Of a stretch of 64,000 bases of DNA, positions 59,001 to 64,000 are shown in pieces. The notes beneath the pieces are model-generated. The model had not been told where the DNA came from. It made no database searches and worked only from the letters and a program-made list of their open reading frames with translations. Both the position numbers and the translations under genes were made by a program. Each line of letters starts with the position of its first letter. Position 1 is the stretch's first letter. The stretch is from Scilla litardierei (taxonomy: Eukaryota > Streptophyta > Magnoliopsida > Asparagales > Asparagaceae): assembly GCA_030789695.1 (NCBI GenBank), contig CM061132.1, positions 30,528,418-30,592,417 of the forward strand. Reading direction: 5' to 3'.

Positions 59001-59070
59001 ACTAGAACGGCAAGATATATATTTTTAGCTAGAAAGTCCGAGGACGGACTTTGCTCTATGGTGGGTAGGA
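56019..59070 (+). other. LARD-B internal region, non-coding
   Basis: Opens with GGTTTTTGTGGTGGCCCATG, nearly identical to LARD-A at the same place. 56300-57200 is C/T-rich and G-poor; 57210-59070 is G/T-rich and C-poor with many TATGTGTGTA-like words. It ends TATGGTGGGTAGGA, the polypurine tract, directly before the 3' LTR. No frame of significance. Confidence 0.85.
59057..59070 (+). other. LARD-B polypurine tract
   Basis: TATGGTGGGTAGGA adjoining the 3' LTR; the LARD-A counterpart is AAGGTGGGTAGAA (minus strand, 15859-15871). Confidence 0.7.
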
Positions 59071-61704
59071 TGTCACATTCGCTTTCCGACCATATGTGCA
59101 TACTTTCTTGTTTGTACGCGTATTTTTGTGACCTCCTCTTGTATCCCAAATGCGTGAAGTATATGTCGTTGTGACCCTATGAGAGAATACTTATTTGTGG
59201 AATTTTTCGTGAACGTCATTTCACGGCTCATTCTTTCCCAAAACAGTTTTGTTTGAAGGGGTGTCGTAACTTTAGACTTCGACGTTTGACCTCTTTATTT
59301 TTAGTTCCGTTTTTCGTCAACCTAGCTCGTGACCGATCATCATAGTCTCAATTCTCTTGTCGACACGGTCGTCCCAGTATTTTTCTTATAATTATCGGAC
59401 ACCGCTAGACCGACCAATCACCCTAATCACATTCAACCTCTACTTATCCCTAATTAATTTGAATTCAAATCTTAATTAAAATATAATTAAATCTTTAGGA
59501 TTTGATACGTATGGCATGTGATTTTCCTAGCTATAGGTCACACTAGTTGCACCCCCTCCCTCTCACACCTTCTCTCTCCAATCAACCTAAGTCTACCCCA
59601 TTTTAGACCCCAATTAGCCAATTCTCAATGCTACAACAGAACCTCACCCTAGGGTTTGAAACCCACGCACGTGTAGCCGCCCAACCCATCACCGCTGCCA
59701 CCTCCCTCCTGAGCTCCGGCCACCCACGGCCATGCCCTACTCTGGCCATCTTCCACCACCTCGCGTAACGACCTCCTCCTCCTCATTAACCGCACAAACC
59801 CTTGCTTCACCCTACGAAAACTGTCCTTTCCTCTACAAAACCCACATGCACAGCGCATCTCGCCACTGCCGTCCACCACCCAGGCCACCACCCACCAGCA
59901 GTCCGTCCCCCTAGACACCCCAGCCACCTACTGCAGCCCCCACCTGCCGCATACATCTCCCCCCAAGCCTCTAGCGGTAGATCAGCCCTAGCCACCTCTA
60001 AAAACTGTCGTTTGCCCATGCGAAACTCACGGCCAGCCCTAGAATCACCGTCGATCACCCTCCGGCCACCCCTGAAACCACCGGCTATCCCCCTCTGAAC
60101 TGACAGTAGGCCGCACCCCCGGATCCACGAGCAACCGCTGTCCCTCCTACCGTTCATCCCTTGCTCGCCGCCGTTCGCGCGTCGTGCTACCGTCATTGCT
60201 AGTGTCGTCTTCGCCGTTGATCACCGTACCTCGCTTGCTACTGGAGTCCAATCCCTGACGTCGCTACCTGACGTCAGTGTAGCTCTTGTGTCGTGTTGAG
60301 GTACATCCTGAACCATAGGAACCAAACCCCGCGAGTTAACAAGATAAAAACTGTAATTTTCATTGTTTGATTAAATAACTTGTTGAAGATTAATAATATG
60401 GGACTGTAGGTTGGTGATGTTTGTTGAGCACATAGGAGATCCTGGACCTCTTTGATCCGAGACTTACGGACATCGTTTCAGGCAAGTGAAACTTGCTCAG
60501 TCGTTTGTTAGGCCATGTTTAGGCCACTCTGTGAAATTGTGTAAAAGAGACTAGGCGGTGAAATGATAGAGACGCCATATTTGATCTAGCTTGACAATGA
60601 AGCTAGACCCGACACCATACTAGATCTAGCTTGACAACGAAGCTAGATCCGACACTCTTGCCATGTCATTTCATGCATCTCACATGTAAAGTTTATTTTT
60701 ATATAACGGTATGTAAATCAATATCTGCCCATATTGCATGTCATTTCATGTTTGTTGTGATTGTGTAGCACATGCTACTATTGTAATGTAAGCTGCGGCG
60801 AGTAGGATTTGACTCCTACATCATAAATGAGGCTAGGTGCACCCATATGCCAAATCAAGAACACTTCCTGGCTCGTGATCCAGAAGATGGTCGCAGGTCT
60901 ATACACACGTGGAGGGGTAGGTTTAAGTGATCACTCAGCATAGAAGTGTGCATGTACAGCCACTTCAGCTGAAAGGCGTAAACCATGTGGGAGGGGTAGG
61001 GTTAAGCGATCACTCAGCGTAGAAGTGTTCCCGATCAGCAACTTCAGCTGCAAGACGTAAACCATGTGCACATCGTGAATACAAGTTAATCGTGAAATCA
61101 TGATTATTGTTTAGTAGCTTTTTTGCTACGACGTGTCATGCAAATATTAACTATCATGTTCATCTTAAACTGCTGCATTCATTAAATGTCATGCCCATTC
61201 TAAATTGATGCAATCATTGAATATCATGCCATGTTACCATATTTTAGACTGCTAGTTGCATTCATTACTTTATGTTTCCTTGCACAAAAGTCTCCCTTCC
61301 CTTTTGGAGATTTTTGTTGATATGTCCATTTTCTCTTTGGGTGTCACATGTCAGGTTTTGAGCCTGAGTTAGTTGCTGTGGATGACAGTTTGCTGACGTC
61401 GAACTTGAGGTTGGTTATTATCTATGTTTTAGTTTCGCCCATGCTTGGGGGGCCATTCCTTTCAGACTCTTGTCTTTCCTTTTATGACTATTTCTGAATG
61501 TTGTGAATTTAATGTTGGATGTAATGTTGACTGTTGGTTATTATTGATTGCTTTCAAAATTTTTTATTATTATTGTTTCTTTTGCAATGCAAGAATCTAC
61601 GATGGGTGTACACACAGACGCTTATCAGACTGCAGCTTCACAGCGTCAGTCTGAGCGAACCTCTTTGCCTCTCGCCTTCCAAACTTGGGAAGCGGGGCGT
61701 GACA
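59071..61704 (+). repeat. LARD-B 3' LTR
   Basis: Collinear with 53374-56018, ending GGGAAGCGGGGCGTGACA. The tandem pair is at 60909-61065. Confidence 0.93.
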
Positions 61705-61709
61705 CATTC
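61705..61709. other. Target-site duplication of LARD-B, right copy
   Basis: CATTC, directly after the 3' LTR. Confidence 0.95.
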
Positions 61710-62520
61710 TCCTCAACAGTCGACCGATTCTTCATAGCTTGTGGGAGATAGAATTCTACCTCTATATTCCCAACGTTGAGTGACAACTTTCCTTCCCCCA
61801 CATCGACAATGACTCCAGCTGTGGCCAAGAATGGGCGTCCAAGAATAAGCGACTTATCTCCAACTTCCTTCACGTATATAATGACGAATTCACATGGCAC
61901 GCAAAGTCCACCCACATTTGTAATGGCACATTTTTAGCTATCCCAATCGGTCAGTGATGCATCCATCACCGAGTTGTATCTTCATATCAGCGGGCTTCAG
62001 ATTGGTCCTCGTATTCAGGTTCTTGAACATGGTAAGGGGCATGTGACTGACGATCACATCCAAATCAACTAGAGCTTTCTAAAGGGAGACTCTGCCTAGT
62101 GTGCATAGAATTCTAAACCTACCGGGGTCATTAACCTTCTTCGGCACCTTGTCCTTGTTGACGAACCATGTTCCTTGTTCGGTTAGCATGATCTTCTCTG
62201 TCCTTTTCTGTCCTATAATCAAGTCTTTCAGAAACTTTGCATATGTCGGGATCTCGATAATGGCATCTAGAAACGGGATGTTTAGGCTAATGCCACTAAG
62301 TACTCCAGAAAGCGCAAACTTTTTCCCCAACTTAGCTTTTGCCAACCTTTGAGGAAATGGAACAGGCACCACACAAACTCTCTCTTTCTAGGGCTCATCA
62401 TTTTCAGATTTACCATCTCCATCAATGACTACTGTATGTCCATCATCTTCTTTATCTATGTCAATCTCAACCGGAATGTCATGTTTGGAAGATGGAGCTC
62501 GGATCATGACGGGCACCGTA
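61710..62520 (-). pseudogene. Athila-C protease region
   Basis: Minus strand: [38 protein letters not shown] and the following Athila linker, then ALVDLDVIVSHMPLTMF, where the protease DLG/DSG-type motif reads DLD, and further on [19 protein letters not shown]. Stops at several places (for example at 62079-62081 and ~61950). It continues across LARD-B to 53373. Confidence 0.8.
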
Positions 62521-63308
62521 TCCTTCCTGCCTCTAGTAGTCACTGCCACTACTACATTAATGTGGCGGTGTTGCTCCTGGATTCACTTCCGTTTGTGCTA
62601 GGAATTGGTTTTGGCCTCTAGCCAACATAGTCATTTGTTCCGCCAACTGTGCAACAACAGTGTTGGGATTTTTCTGGCCCGCTAGCAACTCGGCATTGAT
62701 CTTCTCTTGTTCAGCCATAAACTCCTCAACCCTTGTCTCATAAGCAGACAGTTGTGGTGCCTGTTGTGGGTTGTGACTGCCAACTCTGAGTATAACCGGG
62801 GTGTTTATAAGGCACTGCAAGTTGTCTCTGCTAAAATTGTTGCTGTTGTGGTGGCCTCTGCTGATATTGTTGCTGCTGAGGTGGTGGGCAAGCTTGTTGT
62901 TGTTGTTGTGGTTGTTGCTGAGGAGGATTCAAAGGCTCCACTTCTGTTTGCATAAGAAAATCCAGGGTGAGTTTTCCAAGCTATATTCGCCCAAGATGCA
63001 TTGCCTCTATTCCCCAGTTTATAATCTGAAACATATTGCACCTACTCCACAGACTCCTCATGTGCTTCACCTCCAACGTACATGGCTTGTCCTTGACATT
63101 GCCAGTCACTCATACTCCAACCGGATGATGTATCTTGAGCACTAGACATCTCACTCATCTTCTTCTCTATTCTCTCTACCACTCTAGATAGAGCATCAAA
63201 CTTCCCAGTCAATTCCGCCATGGCTTTGGCCTTATAAATACTAGCCAAGTTTGATGATGATGATGATTGGCCTCTCTCATCGGCCCATTGTTGATTATTA
63301 GAGGCCAT
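62521..63308 (-). pseudogene. gag: Athila-C Gag remnant
   Basis: From ATG 63308: a Ser/Gln-rich start, a short coiled coil (LTGKFDALSRVVERIEKKM), a stop at ~63042, then YVSDYKLGNRGNASWANIAW and HPGFSYA, the Asn/Trp motif common in Athila Gag tails, a Gln-rich tract, and VEEFMAEQEKINAELL. The Gag core domain is missing: the ATG is only ~60 bp from the primer site and the sequence starts in the linker part. Internal deletion likely. Confidence 0.7.
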
Positions 63309-63366
63309 CTATAGAGAATGTTAGCGCAATAGAGAAAAAGAAAAAGTAACCAAGAAAAAATATTGT
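63309..63366 (-). other. Athila-C shortened leader
   Basis: 58 bp between the primer site and the first Met. Compare about 200 bp in Athila-1. Confidence 0.5.
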
Positions 63367-63388
63367 CGCTTCCCCGGCAACAGTGCCA
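63367..63388 (-). other. Athila-C primer binding site (tRNA-Asp type)
   Basis: Minus strand TGGCACTGTTGCCGGGGAAG, six bases (AGTTTT) after the LTR end, the same spacing as in Athila-1. Confidence 0.87.
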
Positions 63389-63394
63389 AAAACT

Positions 63395-64000
63395 TGGTTG
63401 TGTCTAGATGTACTCAGAAAACAATGTAGTTTTACCGCAAGCGCACGATTAAGTTATAAGCGGGTATCGAATCATGGGAGGACTATTGGTATTATCTTGG
63501 TTATGTGGCACGGATGGAACAATGGTGAAGAAATGTGTATGTCACGAACGTGTAGAAATATCGGTTGTAAATTCAATTAATAAGAATGCATAGGGCTAGG
63601 GAATCCACACTATAGATTTTTGAGTATCAATGTGAAAATGAAATCAAAATTACTAACTCTTAATTTAGTGTGAAATTGTCGCAACTTTGTTGTGAACCAG
63701 TGCACGCTCTCGCACTACGCAAGTCTATAATAACTCAGCTAGAACCACGCTCTCGCGCAAGCCTAGTTTAAATTATTAGCATTAAGATCGACAATATAAT
63801 TCAATTCTTGCTCAAGTTCACTGTCATGCAACGTTAGTTCGAATCTAGATTATGATGGTTCGTATTTGTCTTACCGTCATACAGACCAAGACGAATATAA
63901 TTAAAGAAATATAATAAAGATGCTAACTTTGGTGGCTCTCTCACACAAAATCTAGGATATCCAAATTATACATCTAAATCAAATATCTAAGGCTTCCTAT
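63395..64000 (-). repeat. Athila-C 5' LTR, runs off the window
   Basis: The minus-strand LTR end is ...GACACAACCA. About 600 bp are present and match the last 600 bp of the Athila-A LTR (32930-33534) at roughly 90% by eye. Confidence 0.85.

Larger units (their letters stand above)
53374..61704 (+). mobile_element. LARD-B: complete non-autonomous LTR element, 8.3 kb
   Basis: LTRs at 53374-56018 and 59071-61704, a perfect 5-bp target duplication and a 3.05 kb interior without coding sequence. The terminal sequences TGTCAC...GGGGCGTGACA are shared with LARD-A and LARD-C. It is inserted in the Athila-C polyprotein; the flanking reading frame is continuous once the insertion and one CATTC are disregarded. 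LTR divergence is higher than for LARD-A (several percent by eye), so it is older. Confidence 0.93.

Overview
This window is flowering-plant nuclear DNA and, as far as I can read it, consists entirely of LTR retrotransposons: no host gene, tRNA, rRNA or CRISPR array is visible. The evidence is plant-specific lineages (Ty3/gypsy Athila and Tat, Ty1/copia with Sirevirus traits), plant-type primer binding sites (tRNA-Asp-like for Athila, initiator Met for copia) and elements nested inside one another. The species cannot be fixed from the sequence. Two runs of exactly 500 N (14088-14587 and 39586-40085) are placeholder assembly gaps.

Layout. 1-4551: 3' part of a decayed Tat-lineage element (RNase H, second RNase H, integrase, a hairpin-bearing tandem array, then an antisense coiled-coil ORF with a probable small intron). 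4552-14087: a young Athila element (Athila-1) inserted in that antisense ORF, with near-identical LTRs, gag and a nearly intact pol. 14588-22331: a non-autonomous, LARD-like element (LARD-A, minus strand) with ~3 kb LTRs and no coding capacity. 22332-25147: a related LTR fragment (LARD-C), which abuts a Sirevirus-like gag fragment and LTR (25148-27166, minus). 27167-33534: 3' half of an Athila-type element (Athila-A) with a broken env-like/ORF-1 region and an LTR carrying a palindrome array. 33535-36305: scrambled copia fragments. 36306-38516: Tat-type LTR and repeat-rich 3' UTR (minus). 38517-39585: copia LTR running into the gap. 40086-44975: a second Athila-type 3' half (Athila-B) with an unrecognised open frame. 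44976-45937: LARD-C LTR end. 46019-47911: a Sirevirus-like LTR packed with CAGTCGACTG palindromes. 47912-52495: a Sirevirus that kept gag and its 3' LTR but lost pol. 52496-64000: an Athila element (Athila-C, minus) interrupted by a complete 8.3 kb LARD (LARD-B, 53374-61704) with a perfect 5-bp target duplication CATTC.

The most interesting structures are cis-elements rather than proteins. Palindrome arrays in three LTRs from two superfamilies each end 84-95 bp before a TATA box. The LARD family has a conserved skeleton, a conserved post-LTR block that is not the usual initiator-Met primer site, and internal regions whose base skew flips along their length. The Tat antisense gene has a phase-0 intron and two frame-cancelling insertions. 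AAGCTTGGGGG motifs resembling polypurine tracts recur inside the Athila 3' regions. Boundaries were placed by eye from LTR comparison; divergence values are rough counts, not computed alignments.
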